Source: JAAYUD01 sp963676865 (GTDB lineage Bacteria; Bacteroidota; Bacteroidia; Bacteroidales; Bacteroidaceae). Taken from it: 64,000 bases of DNA. Below are positions 34,743 through 43,871 of this stretch, one piece after another. The notes under the pieces are model-generated. The model had not been told where the DNA came from, searched no databases, and saw nothing but the letters and a program-made list of their open reading frames with translations. Both the position numbers and the translations under genes were made by a program. Numbering within the stretch: the stretch's first letter is position 1; every line of letters starts with the position of its first letter. Location of the stretch: the NCBI GenBank assembly GCA_963676865.2, contig CAXXSS010000001.1:930001-994000 (forward strand), in the 5' to 3' direction.

Positions 34743-36104
34743 TTACTGAATAGCAGCTACGAGTTCATCGGCAGTCAACAACTGTTGCTCACCGGTTACC
34801 ATATTTTTTAGCGTGAGTTTGTGTTCATTCATTTCATTCTCACCAATAATTGCTACAAATGGAATATTCTTTGAGTTGGCATAACTCATTTGTTTCTTCA
34901 TCTTCACCGAATCAGGATAAATCTCTGCTGCAATGCCGGATTGCCGTACCTGTAATAGTATAGGCAATGAATATGCAGCTTCTTTCTCCCCGAAGTTCGT
35001 AAACAACAATCGAGTACGGCATACAGCTTCTTCCGGATACAGATTGAGCTGATTGAGTACATCAAAGATACGGTCGGCACCAAACGAAATACCAACACCC
35101 GATACACCGGGCATACCAAATACACCTGTCAGGTTATCGTAACGTCCACCACCGGTAATACTTCCTATCTCTACATCGAGAGCCTTCACTTCGAAAATGG
35201 CTCCGGTATAGTAGTTCAATCCTCTTGCCAATGTCAAATCAAACTCAACCTCATTAGCCAAATTCATCTGGTTAAGCGCATGGAAAATAAACTTGCACTC
35301 TTCGATACCTTTCATTCCCGTTTCGCTGGCAGCAAGAATCTGTTCCAATGTATTCATCTTCTCGTCGTTGATTCCCGACAATTTAATGATCGGCTGCAAT
35401 TTCTCAATAGCCTCTTTGCTGATGCCCTTCTCTGCCAGTTCGGCATTCACATTCTCCAAGCCTATTTTATCGAGTTTATCGATAGCAACAGTAATATCTA
35501 CAATCTTATCGGCTTCATTAATTACTTCGGCAATACCCGAAAGTATCTTGCGGTTGTTTATCTTAATATTGACACGCACTCCGAAACGAGTAAACACGGT
35601 GTCAATGATTTGCATCAGTTCTACTTCATTGAGCAACGAATCGCTGCCTACGACATCGGCATCGCATTGATAAAACTCACGATAGCGTCCCTTTTGAGGA
35701 CGATCGGCACGCCATACCGGCTGTATCTGATAGCGTTTGAAAGGGAATGTTATCTCATCACGATGCATCACCACATATCGGGCGAAAGGGACTGTCAAAT
35801 CGTAACGCAACCCTTTTTCGCACAAGCGTGACGCCATCTTCAACGAATCACGAGAAAGCAAATCTTCGTCACTGATTTTAGAAAAGTAATCACCCGAATT
35901 TAATATTTTAAACAAGAGTTTATCGCCTTCTTCGCCGTACTTGCCCATCAGGGTAGAAAGCATTTCCATTGACGGTGTTTCTATTTGTTCAAAACCGTAC
36001 AAACGATAAACATCACAAATCGTATTAAAAATATAATTTCGTTTCGCCATTTCGACAGGCGAAAAGTCGCGCGTTCCTTTTGGAATACTTGGTTTTACTG
36101 TCAT
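34743..36104 (-). CDS. hisS: Histidyl-tRNA synthetase
   Basis: Class II aminoacyl-tRNA synthetase of 453 residues. RYDLTVPFARYV (motif 2 region start), PVWRADRPQKGRYREFYQCD (motif 2), GLNYYTGAIFE (the HisRS-specific histidine-binding loop) and GGGRYDNL are visible, with motif 3 and an anticodon-binding domain at the C-terminus. Length is normal. A -7-like box TAATTTTG lies at 36131-36138 on the minus strand, upstream of the start and divergent from the TonB receptor gene. Confidence 0.97.
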   Translation of the reverse strand: MTVKPSIPKGTRDFSPVEMAKRNYIFNTICDVYRLYGFEQIETPSMEMLSTLMGKYGEEGDKLLFKILNSGDYFSKISDEDLLSRDSLKMASRLCEKGLRYDLTVPFARYVVMHRDEITFPFKRYQIQPVWRADRPQKGRYREFYQCDADVVGSDSLLNEVELMQIIDTVFTRFGVRVNIKINNRKILSGIAEVINEADKIVDITVAIDKLDKIGLENVNAELAEKGISKEAIEKLQPIIKLSGINDEKMNTLEQILAASETGMKGIEECKFIFHALNQMNLANEVEFDLTLARGLNYYTGAIFEVKALDVEIGSITGGGRYDNLTGVFGMPGVSGVGISFGADRIFDVLNQLNLYPEEAVCRTRLLFTNFGEKEAAYSLPILLQVRQSGIAAEIYPDSVKMKKQMSYANSKNIPFVAIIGENEMNEHKLTLKNMVTGEQQLLTADELVAAIQ

Positions 36105-36260
36105 CGTACTTATTCTATATTAATATGTTGCAAAATTAATAATATTTTCTCTGAGTAAAGTCTATTTAGTTGATATTTTAGAATAATATCCCCATTTATG
36201 GGGATTGTCTGGCACATCCATTTATTGTTCCTTTGCACTCGGAAACAATTATTTAATACA

Positions 36261-38588
36261 ATGGACTTAAGAAGAAATTTTTTCTTATTTTTCGCCTTGA
36301 CGGCGAACTTGGCTTGGAGTAGCCCTATTATCCCTCCAGCAGACAATCAACGAGATACTATGAAAGTGATAGACATTGAAGAAGTGACGGTTTACGCTTC
36401 TCCAAAAGAAAATCGTAAGCTTCGCCAACAACCCCTCTCTGTATCGTTGTTCTCGAAGAATGATTTACAGCGCAATCGCATTCTGTCAATGAAGGACCTA
36501 ACTTCGCTTGTTCCTAACCTCTTTATCCCCGATTACGGTTCGAAGCTCACTTCTTCGATATATATTAGAGGGATCGGTTCGCGCATCAACTCGTCGGCAA
36601 TCGGAGTTTATGTCGACAATATGCCTTGCTATGATAAGTCGGCTTTCGACTTCGACTATGCAGACATAGACCGTATTGATGTTCTTCGTGGTCCGCAAGG
36701 CACACTCTTCGGGCGCAATTCAATGGGTGGACTTATTAATATTCATACCAAATCCCCTTTCAACTATACAGGTACAGACTTATCTTTAAGTGCAGCTACA
36801 CACAATGCCTACAGAGCGTCGTTTACTCATTACCATCGCGTAAGCAATAAATTGGCCTTTGCAGCAGGTGGATTCTATGATCATACAGGTGGTTTCTTTA
36901 CCAATCAATACAATGGCAAACGAATAGACCGAGGCAATAGTGTAGGAGGGCGAATGCATACTATCTATCTGCCTACCGACAGATGGAGTATCGATCTGAA
37001 CATGAATTACGAATATACAGATGAGGGAGGCTATCCGTATGGCGCTTACAATAAGTTGACAGGTGCGTACAGTACACCTGATTATAACTTCAAAAGCGGA
37101 TACTACAGGAATTTATTGAATATAGGGATAACCTCTACTTATACTGCCAAGCACTTTGTATTAACAGAAGTAACAAGCTATCAACATCTCAGAGACAGAA
37201 TGGCTCTGGATCAAGATTTCACGGAGAAAGACCTATACACCATGTTTCAACGCCAGAAACAGAATACGTTGAGCGAAGAAATAACAGTGAAGAGCCGTGA
37301 AAACACGAGATGGCAATGGACTACCGGCGTATCTGGTTTCTATCAATGGCTTACCAACAATACTCCTCTTTATTTCGGCAAAGATTTCATCTCTATGCTT
37401 CAAGGGCAAATGAATGCAGCAATGGCTCATTCTCCAGTACCAGTAGCAGTAACGTTGACAGATAAGGGAATGGATGTTCCGGGGCTATTCAAAACGCCAA
37501 CTTATGGGATAGCACTGTTCCATCAATCTACCATCAATCGCTTGTTTGGGCTAGAAGGCTTGTCGACTACTCTGGGTATACGCCTCGACTATGAAAAAGC
37601 GAAGATAAACTACGACACTCAAGCAATAATGAATTATAGTATGTCGATGGGTGGACAAGCACCAAAAACCGGAAATAATAGTGCCGAATACATAGGCGAT
37701 CAAAGCAGAAATTATGCTCAACTATTACCGAAGTTTGCCCTCAAATACGACTTCGATCAGGCAAACAACATCTATGTTCAAGTAAGCCGTGGTTACCGTA
37801 GCGGTGGTTATAATATCCAAATGCTTTCGGACTACTTACAGGATAGACTACAAAGAAACCTCGGTAAAGCAGAAAATGATGCAACAATAAATCAAGCTAT
37901 GCGTTATAAACCCGAATACTCTTGGAACTACGAGGTCGGAAGTCATTTCACCCTCTTCAACGGAGTGTTAATGACAGACATGAGTGCTTTCTACATGAGA
38001 ATTCATAATCAGCAAGTAGCAAAATTTGCAGATAGCGGATTAGGACGTTATACGGCAAATGCAGGTAAGAGCCGTAGTTGTGGTGTAGAGCTCACACTTC
38101 GGGCAAATATCACAGACAATTGGAGTGTAGACGCCAACTATGGATATACACATGCAACCTTTAAAGAATATCTGTCTAATACAAAAGGAGGATATGACAA
38201 TACGGGAAAGCCTTTACTTGTACCAGTAGACTATAGTGGCAAATATGTTCCTTTCGCGCCACGACAAACTTACAACATCGGTACTCAATACGTATTGCAC
38301 ATGGCCGAACGTTTCTTAGTGAAGAATATCACATTCCATGCCGACTATAGCGGCATCGGTCGGACCTATTGGACTGAAGCCAATGACGTATACCAACGCG
38401 CTTATGGCTTGTTCAATGCGCGCCTGAGCGTTCAAATAGGAAAACTTTTGCAAGTTGATCTTTGGGGACGCAATCTATTGAATAAAGATTATGCCGTATT
38501 CTACTTTGACAGCAGCAGTGCCAATGCGGGATTCATGCAAAAAGGACGTCCCACACAAGGCGGTATCGATTTAAGATTTAAATTTTAA
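36261..38588 (+). CDS. TonB-dependent outer-membrane receptor
   Basis: Outer-membrane beta-barrel transporter, 775 residues, from the ATG at 36261. A signal peptide (about 1-19, LTANLAWSSP) precedes a TonB-box-like DIEEVTVYAS, then the plug (PLSVSLFSKNDLQ to IDVLRGPQGTLFGRNSMGG, about 40-165) and a long barrel ending in DLRFKF. It lacks the N-terminal CarboxypepD_reg domain typical of SusC and has no SusD partner, so it is probably a siderophore, vitamin B12 or other small-ligand receptor rather than a glycan receptor. Ligand unknown. Confidence 0.85.
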   Translation: MDLRRNFFLFFALTANLAWSSPIIPPADNQRDTMKVIDIEEVTVYASPKENRKLRQQPLSVSLFSKNDLQRNRILSMKDLTSLVPNLFIPDYGSKLTSSIYIRGIGSRINSSAIGVYVDNMPCYDKSAFDFDYADIDRIDVLRGPQGTLFGRNSMGGLINIHTKSPFNYTGTDLSLSAATHNAYRASFTHYHRVSNKLAFAAGGFYDHTGGFFTNQYNGKRIDRGNSVGGRMHTIYLPTDRWSIDLNMNYEYTDEGGYPYGAYNKLTGAYSTPDYNFKSGYYRNLLNIGITSTYTAKHFVLTEVTSYQHLRDRMALDQDFTEKDLYTMFQRQKQNTLSEEITVKSRENTRWQWTTGVSGFYQWLTNNTPLYFGKDFISMLQGQMNAAMAHSPVPVAVTLTDKGMDVPGLFKTPTYGIALFHQSTINRLFGLEGLSTTLGIRLDYEKAKINYDTQAIMNYSMSMGGQAPKTGNNSAEYIGDQSRNYAQLLPKFALKYDFDQANNIYVQVSRGYRSGGYNIQMLSDYLQDRLQRNLGKAENDATINQAMRYKPEYSWNYEVGSHFTLFNGVLMTDMSAFYMRIHNQQVAKFADSGLGRYTANAGKSRSCGVELTLRANITDNWSVDANYGYTHATFKEYLSNTKGGYDNTGKPLLVPVDYSGKYVPFAPRQTYNIGTQYVLHMAERFLVKNITFHADYSGIGRTYWTEANDVYQRAYGLFNARLSVQIGKLLQVDLWGRNLLNKDYAVFYFDSSSANAGFMQKGRPTQGGIDLRFKF

Positions 38589-38619
38589 CCAACCACTTAT
38601 AAATATAAATGTTTCAATG

Positions 38620-38656
38620 AATCCCCACTGCTTTAATATGAGCAGTGGGGATTTTA
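38620..38656 (+). terminator. Rho-independent terminator after the TonB receptor
   Basis: Perfect 13-bp stem (38620-38632 with 38641-38653), 8-nt loop, ending ATTTTAC. It is 32 bp past the receptor stop. Confidence 0.85.
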
Positions 38657-38738
38657 CATTTCTTTCTTCTTTATTCCTTTTAATTTACGTTTTTTGAGCG
38701 TAAATTTGTTGCAATAAGAATTAAAACAATAATGTAAA

Positions 38739-39389
38739 ATGAAACACAATCTATTTTATGTATCAGTGCTGTCATTATTGATAGCAGGATTCTCGGCTTC
38801 GTTCAATACAGCCACCGCACAACAGACACAATTGCCTGCGCCGCAAAAAGGTTCGGTCACAACCTCTTTAATGAATGCACTACAAAATCGTCATTCAGTA
38901 CGTTCGTACAAAAGCAAAACCATTTCCGATCAGACTCTTTCGAATCTGCTTTGGGCTGCCAACGGCGTGAATCGCAAAGATGGACGTAGAACCGCACCAT
39001 CGGCTATAAATGCACAAGACATAGAACTCTATGTAGGCAAATCAGATGGAACTTACCATTATATTGCTTCAGAAAATAAATTGGAGAAAGTTAATAATGA
39101 AAGTTTCATTAATCTTGTTGTCGGCAGAAATAAATTCGCACTTAACGCACCTATAGTAATATTATTGGTGAGCAATGGGGCAAACTTTCATGGGCATAAT
39201 CCAAGCTTCTACGGAGCAATGGACGCCGGTTATGTATCTCAGAACATTTGCCTTTATTGTGCAGCCGACGGTCTGGGCACTGTACCTTGCGCACCCAAAA
39301 TGGACGAGGTTGCAATACAAAAATTGTTAGGAGTCTCGACAGATTACATTCCCATGATATATCACCCTATAGGATATGTAGAAGAGTAA
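38739..39389 (+). CDS. Exported nitroreductase-family protein (SagB/ThcOx-like)
   Basis: FMN-dependent nitroreductase fold, 216 residues, with an N-terminal signal peptide (about 1-28, ending ATAQ), so it is exported or periplasmic, which is uncommon for the family. RHSVRSYKSKTI (about 51-62) binds the FMN phosphate. GAMDAGYVSQNICLYC and GLGTVPCAPKM (about 160-187) match the SagB/nitroreductase C-terminal segments. Upstream are a TAAATTTG -7 box (38701-38708) and a small TTTACG/CGTAAA inverted repeat (38684-38704). Substrate unknown. Confidence 0.82.
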   Translation: MKHNLFYVSVLSLLIAGFSASFNTATAQQTQLPAPQKGSVTTSLMNALQNRHSVRSYKSKTISDQTLSNLLWAANGVNRKDGRRTAPSAINAQDIELYVGKSDGTYHYIASENKLEKVNNESFINLVVGRNKFALNAPIVILLVSNGANFHGHNPSFYGAMDAGYVSQNICLYCAADGLGTVPCAPKMDEVAIQKLLGVSTDYIPMIYHPIGYVEE

Positions 39390-39427
39390 AGACACTGAAA
39401 AAGATAAAATGCCGACATCGTACTTTT

Positions 39428-41263
39428 CTACAAAGCAATCACTTTCATTATACATTGCCGGCAATCAAATTCAAGCTGAAAACGTTTGCCATCGGGCAAC
39501 AATAAATAATAAGGTTCTCTATAAGGAGATTTTTCTTTTGCAACACGAGGACACCATCCCATACTGTAACGTAAACAATGACGACAAAACATGATGGGAA
39601 GCGGATAAGCAGGCTTTTGTTTCTCTACAGCAGCCTGAATCTGTGTCACACCATGCTTGTGGTAAAAGTTTTCAGCTTCGTTATTCATCACATTGCCCAG
39701 ATACGTAAGCTCCGACAATGGATAAGAGCGTTCAATATATTTGTGCAACATTAATTTCGGACGATAACAGATAAGCCGCACTCGGAGGAGTTCATCAACT
39801 AAACGACGGCGCAAGTCAGAAATACTTGACACAGGAACGAACCATTGGCGAGACATTTTCACCTCAACAGAGCGAACAGTAAAGGGAGTATTTCCCAGCT
39901 TACGGAGTTCATTTTCTATTCGTTCATCTTGGGGGCGACGTGCCTCCTCGAAATCTATATCCAAAGGTAGCGTTGCATGATTGCCATCTTCATCTGTCAT
40001 CGTAACGGCAAAGCCATGAGTCGTTTCATAAAAACAAATATCTACATCCAGTTTACGCACTGACGACTCGGAAGCGAGCAGATGTTCAAACTCATGATCG
40101 TAATTTCGATAGAGAGGTGTATGAGGTTTGATGAAAGGCAAGCGGTCACCTTGTATATAAAGGCGATTGGTATCTACTCTATTTACTCGGAAGCCTTGCA
40201 AATGATGCTGTTCGTCAATATAGCACAAGCCATCTCCATTGTGGAATGGTTTCAAACCGGCTACGGTAATATAACTATCTGTCGAATTTTTGACAAACCC
40301 CATCGGTTCTCCTATTGATTTAGGAGTATCGGGAGAAAAGATATTATCTTCTCTCTTATCTAAAAAATAAGAGGTGAATCCTCTATTAAAACTTTTTTCA
40401 AGCTGCGGATGGAAAGAACATGTCGAACTTCCTGAAGACGCCCGAGAGTATTCTGAACGTCGAAGAAAGATAGAATCAAGTTGCTGGCGATAAAATGCAG
40501 TAACATTCTTTACATAAGACACATCCTTGAGACGCCCTTCGATCTTTAAAGAAGAGACTCCTGCATCGAGCATAGCCTCCAGCCGTTCGCTTCGATTCAT
40601 ATCTTTAAGAGACAACAGATGCTTACCTCGTTTTATAACCTTACCATCGGCATCAACCATATCGAAAGCCAGACGACAAAATTGAGCACATTCTCCTCTA
40701 TTGGCGCTACGGCCGAAGCAGGCTTCACTGGCATAGCACTGTCCACTATAACTGACACAAAGAGCCCCATGAACAAATGCCTCAAGCAATACTTGAGGAC
40801 AAGCTTCGTGTATCTGTTTGATATCGGCAAGCGAAAGTTCGCGAGCCAATACCACTTGTTCGAACCCTATATCTGACAAAAAAGAGACTTTCTCGATAGT
40901 CCGATTATCCATCTGAGTACTTGCATGAAGAGGTATGGGAGGCAAATCCATTTCAAGCAAGGCCATATCTTGAATGATAAGTGCATCAACACCGATACTA
41001 TATAACTGCTCAACCAGCCTACATACCTCCTCAAGTTCTTCATCACGAAGTATTACATTCAATGTAACATATATACGAACGCCATATATATGAGCAAAGC
41101 GAGTCAAACGAGCAATATCTTCGATCGAATTGCCTGCCGCCGCCCGGGCACCAAATTTAGGCGCACCGATATACACAGCATCTGCTCCATGTTTCACAGC
41201 CTCAATACCGCATTCGGCATCTCGGGCGGGAGCTAATAATTCTATTTGTCGATGTTCAATCAT
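39428..41263 (-). CDS. U32 family peptidase-like protein (RlhA/TrhP type, long form)
   Basis: Member of the U32 (collagenase-like) family, now linked in E. coli to RNA hydroxylation (RlhA for 23S C2501, TrhP for tRNA U34). The 611 residues start with IELLAPARDAECGIEAVKHG, followed by FGARAAAGN, the U32 signature EAFVHGALCVSYSGQCYAS (about 161-179) and a Cys pair (CFGRSANRGECAQFC). The long C-terminal extension with more cysteines (CRHCLRYSMGWCPR and DCRQC at the end) resembles the longer RlhA group. It starts inside the metA stop (4-bp overlap). RNA or protein substrate not determinable. Confidence 0.82.
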   Translation of the reverse strand: MIEHRQIELLAPARDAECGIEAVKHGADAVYIGAPKFGARAAAGNSIEDIARLTRFAHIYGVRIYVTLNVILRDEELEEVCRLVEQLYSIGVDALIIQDMALLEMDLPPIPLHASTQMDNRTIEKVSFLSDIGFEQVVLARELSLADIKQIHEACPQVLLEAFVHGALCVSYSGQCYASEACFGRSANRGECAQFCRLAFDMVDADGKVIKRGKHLLSLKDMNRSERLEAMLDAGVSSLKIEGRLKDVSYVKNVTAFYRQQLDSIFLRRSEYSRASSGSSTCSFHPQLEKSFNRGFTSYFLDKREDNIFSPDTPKSIGEPMGFVKNSTDSYITVAGLKPFHNGDGLCYIDEQHHLQGFRVNRVDTNRLYIQGDRLPFIKPHTPLYRNYDHEFEHLLASESSVRKLDVDICFYETTHGFAVTMTDEDGNHATLPLDIDFEEARRPQDERIENELRKLGNTPFTVRSVEVKMSRQWFVPVSSISDLRRRLVDELLRVRLICYRPKLMLHKYIERSYPLSELTYLGNVMNNEAENFYHKHGVTQIQAAVEKQKPAYPLPIMFCRHCLRYSMGWCPRVAKEKSPYREPYYLLLPDGKRFQLEFDCRQCIMKVIAL

Positions 41264-42177
41264 TGAATTTCATCCAGGTTATATGGTGTAGTCTGATATA
41301 CAAAGTAGTTCAACCAATTTGAATAAAACAAATAAGCATGAGCACGCCAACGCACAAAGGGTGGATTATTGGGATTATCATCTATATAATAGTTTTTGGG
41401 TATTTCTATAGATAGACCCTTTGCCAAATCACGTTTATATTCCACATCAAGTGTTCGAGGTGAATATTCAGAATGCCCTGTCACATAAAACTCACGACCA
41501 CCACGCGACTCTACAAGATACACGCCGGCCTCATCTGATTCTGATAGCAACGTGAGTTCGGGCGTCGCTATGATGTCCGACTTACGCACTTCCGTATGTC
41601 GGCTATGAGGCACATAAAATTCATCATCAAACCCCCTAAAGATAGGATGCAGAGGACACAAAGGACGATGACGGAAAATACCAAAACGCTTTTCGGGTAA
41701 ATCGAACTTGGGTATGCCATAAAAACGATATAAAGCAGCAAATGCAGCCCAACAGATATAGAGTGTCGAAGTGACATGAGTACGTGCCCAATCAAATATG
41801 CTAGTCAATTCATTCCAATACGTTACTTCCTCAAAAGGTATCTTTTCTACAGGAGCGCCGGTAACGATAAGACCATCGAACTTCTCGCCACGCATCGCCT
41901 CAAAATTACGATAAAAAGCCTTCATGTGTTCAACGGGAGTATTCTTCGATGTATGACTCTTTATTTTCATAAAAGAGATCTCAACTTGCAAAGGAGTATT
42001 TGACAATAACCGCACCAAATCGGTTTCTGTAGTTATTTTAAGTGGCATCAAATTCAAGACAGCAATACGAAGTGGACGAATATCTTGCTTTGAAGCTTGC
42101 GAATCGTCCATTACAAAAATATTTTCTTTCTTTAGAATCTCGACAGCTGGTAGCCTATCTGGTAATTTAAGTGGCAT
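41260..42177 (-). CDS. metA: Homoserine O-acyltransferase MetA, predicted acetyl-CoA type
   Basis: First step of methionine synthesis, O-acylation of homoserine. The 305-residue protein has the nucleophile Cys142 (YICWAA), His-Glu partners in RWRAHAYLFYSNWLNYFVYQ and the FVRW region near the C-terminus, and PHSRHTEVR. Residue 111, in TGAPVEKIPFEEV, is Glu; in characterised MetA enzymes Glu111 gives acetyl-CoA specificity and Gly111 succinyl-CoA. I therefore infer homoserine O-acetyltransferase activity despite the usual succinyltransferase name. A minus-strand TAATTTTG box lies at 42207-42214. Overlaps the U32 gene by 4 bp. Confidence 0.92.
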   Translation of the reverse strand: MPLKLPDRLPAVEILKKENIFVMDDSQASKQDIRPLRIAVLNLMPLKITTETDLVRLLSNTPLQVEISFMKIKSHTSKNTPVEHMKAFYRNFEAMRGEKFDGLIVTGAPVEKIPFEEVTYWNELTSIFDWARTHVTSTLYICWAAFAALYRFYGIPKFDLPEKRFGIFRHRPLCPLHPIFRGFDDEFYVPHSRHTEVRKSDIIATPELTLLSESDEAGVYLVESRGGREFYVTGHSEYSPRTLDVEYKRDLAKGLSIEIPKNYYIDDNPNNPPFVRWRAHAYLFYSNWLNYFVYQTTPYNLDEIQ

Positions 42178-42289
42178 AAATTTATTACTATATCATTATT
42201 TGGATACAAAATTAGCAAAAAAGAACGATATTGTACCTCAATAACAAGATAAGATGTCCTATAAATTAATTCAAATTATGAAAAGAAAA

Positions 42290-42321
42290 TTTCGCAATAA
42301 CAAAGAAAAAGATTACATTTG
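42290..42321 (+). promoter_or_regulatory. Probable promoter of the ferredoxin gene
   Basis: -7 box TACATTTG at 42314-42321, with TTCG (one mismatch to TTTG) at 42291-42294 and a 19-bp spacer. The ATG follows 38 bp later. Confidence 0.6.
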
Positions 42322-42358
42322 CAACGTTATAATAATAATAATTTAAAAAGAAAACAAA

Positions 42359-42529
42359 ATGGCTTACGTAATTAACGACGACTGTGTAGCTTGTGGTACT
42401 TGCATCGACGAATGTCCGGTTGAAGCTATCTCGGAAGGAGATAAATATTCTATTGATCCGGATAAGTGCACCGAATGCGGTACTTGCGCAAGTGTTTGCC
42501 CTAGCGATGCTATCCATCCAGGTGAATAA
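42359..42529 (+). CDS. 2x[4Fe-4S] ferredoxin
   Basis: Small electron carrier of 56 residues with two complete cluster motifs: Cys9, Cys12, Cys15 and Cys19, then Cys37, Cys40, Cys43 and Cys47 (each CxxCxxCxxxCP). This is the clostridial-type bacterial ferredoxin expected of an anaerobe, likely serving pyruvate:ferredoxin oxidoreductase and related enzymes. Flanked by its own promoter and terminator, so probably monocistronic. Confidence 0.96.
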   Translation: MAYVINDDCVACGTCIDECPVEAISEGDKYSIDPDKCTECGTCASVCPSDAIHPGE

Positions 42530-42551
42530 TCACACAAGGTCTTAAAAAAAC

Positions 42552-42584
42552 AAAGGCTACTCGCTGAGCGAGTAGCCTTTTATT
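42552..42584. terminator. Bidirectional terminator between ferredoxin and aspartate aminotransferase
   Basis: AAAGGCTACTCG (42552-42563) pairs with CGAGTAGCCTTT (42569-42580), followed on the plus strand by TATTATT and on the minus strand by GTTTTTTT. It serves convergent genes on both sides. Confidence 0.85.
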
Positions 42585-42654
42585 ATTATCATAAGATTGG
42601 CGAAGTTAAGCAAGCTATCAAACCATATTTAAAGCCCGCTTAACTTTGACATAT

Positions 42655-43851
42655 TTATTTCAATTGTCCCAAAACGTTTTTGATACGACGGAAAGCCTCG
42701 GTGATATTCTCTTCGCTCGTAGCATAACTCATTCGAATACATTCCGGAGCACCAAATCCACTTCCCCCAACACAAGCTACGTGCCCTACTTCGAGCAAAT
42801 ACATAGCCAAGTCATTTGAATCGTTAATCTGACGACCAGCATACGATTTACCGTAATAAGAACTGCACTTTGGGAAAATATAGAAAGCACCATCAGGAAC
42901 GGTCACTTCAAAACCGGGAATTTCTTTTGCAAGCTTCACAATAAGATCACGACGGCGACGAAAAGCAGCACACATTTCATGAACGGGTTCTTGAGAACCA
43001 GTATATGCAGCTTCGGCAGCTTTCTGCGAAACAGAACATGGCCCCGATGTATACTGTCCTTGTAGCTTATTGCATCCCTTCACAATCCATTCCGGAGCAG
43101 CAATAAAGCCGATACGCCAACCTGTCATGGCATAAGCTTTCGATACACCATTAATAATTATCGTACGATCTTTCATCTCGGGGAATTGTGCTATGCTAAC
43201 ATGAGTTCCTATATAATTGATATGTTCATATATCTCATCAGCGATAACAAAAATATGGGGATACTTAATCAAAACAGCGACCAATGCAGCAAGTTCATCC
43301 TTGCTATAGACAGAACCGGTAGGATTGGACGGAGAACAGAGGATAAGAGCCCGAGTTTTAGGAGTAATAACAGCCTCGAGTTGTGCCGGATTAATCTTAA
43401 AATCTTGTTCGATACCTGCCGAAACAACAACAGGAACACCATCAGCAAGTTTCACCATCTCGGGGTAACTAACCCAATATGGAGCTGGAATAATAACTTC
43501 TTCACCCTCATTGACAATAGCCATCAAAGCATTGCAAACACATTGTTTGGCGCCGTTCGAGACTAGTATCTGACTCGGTTCATACTCCAGTTGGTTCTCA
43601 TTTTTGAGTTTGGCAGCAATCGCTTTACGCAATGCCGGATAACCGGGAACAGGAGAATAATGAGAAAAATTATCATCAATAGCCTTCTTCGCAGCATCTT
43701 TAATATACTGCGGAGTATTGAAATCGGGTTCACCCACACTGAGATTAATAACGTCTACCCCTTGAGCTTTAAGTTCACTACTCTTTTGCGACATCGCCAA
43801 AGTCTGCGAAGGCGAGAGTTTGTTCAATCTGTCTGATAATTGGTTCGTCAT
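42655..43851 (-). CDS. aspC: Aspartate aminotransferase (class I/II, PLP)
   Basis: Fold-type I aminotransferase of 398 residues resembling the bacterial AspC/AAT-Ib group. LSVGEPDFNTP (about 37-47) is the substrate-binding start, YWVSYPEMVKL follows, SNPTGSVY carries the conserved Asn, and SKAYAMTGWRIG contains the Schiff-base Lys. Substrates are probably aspartate/2-oxoglutarate, but some relatives accept aromatic or branched amino acids. It follows ribBA after 20 bp and ends at a bidirectional terminator. Confidence 0.9.
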   Translation of the reverse strand: MTNQLSDRLNKLSPSQTLAMSQKSSELKAQGVDVINLSVGEPDFNTPQYIKDAAKKAIDDNFSHYSPVPGYPALRKAIAAKLKNENQLEYEPSQILVSNGAKQCVCNALMAIVNEGEEVIIPAPYWVSYPEMVKLADGVPVVVSAGIEQDFKINPAQLEAVITPKTRALILCSPSNPTGSVYSKDELAALVAVLIKYPHIFVIADEIYEHINYIGTHVSIAQFPEMKDRTIIINGVSKAYAMTGWRIGFIAAPEWIVKGCNKLQGQYTSGPCSVSQKAAEAAYTGSQEPVHEMCAAFRRRRDLIVKLAKEIPGFEVTVPDGAFYIFPKCSSYYGKSYAGRQINDSNDLAMYLLEVGHVACVGGSGFGAPECIRMSYATSEENITEAFRRIKNVLGQLK

Positions 43852-43871
43852 AATAACTATGGTTTATTAAA

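Noticed and set aside
35280..35831. 183-codon plus-strand ORF opposite hisS
   Set aside because: Antisense shadow of the hisS coding sequence; no ribosome binding site or family.
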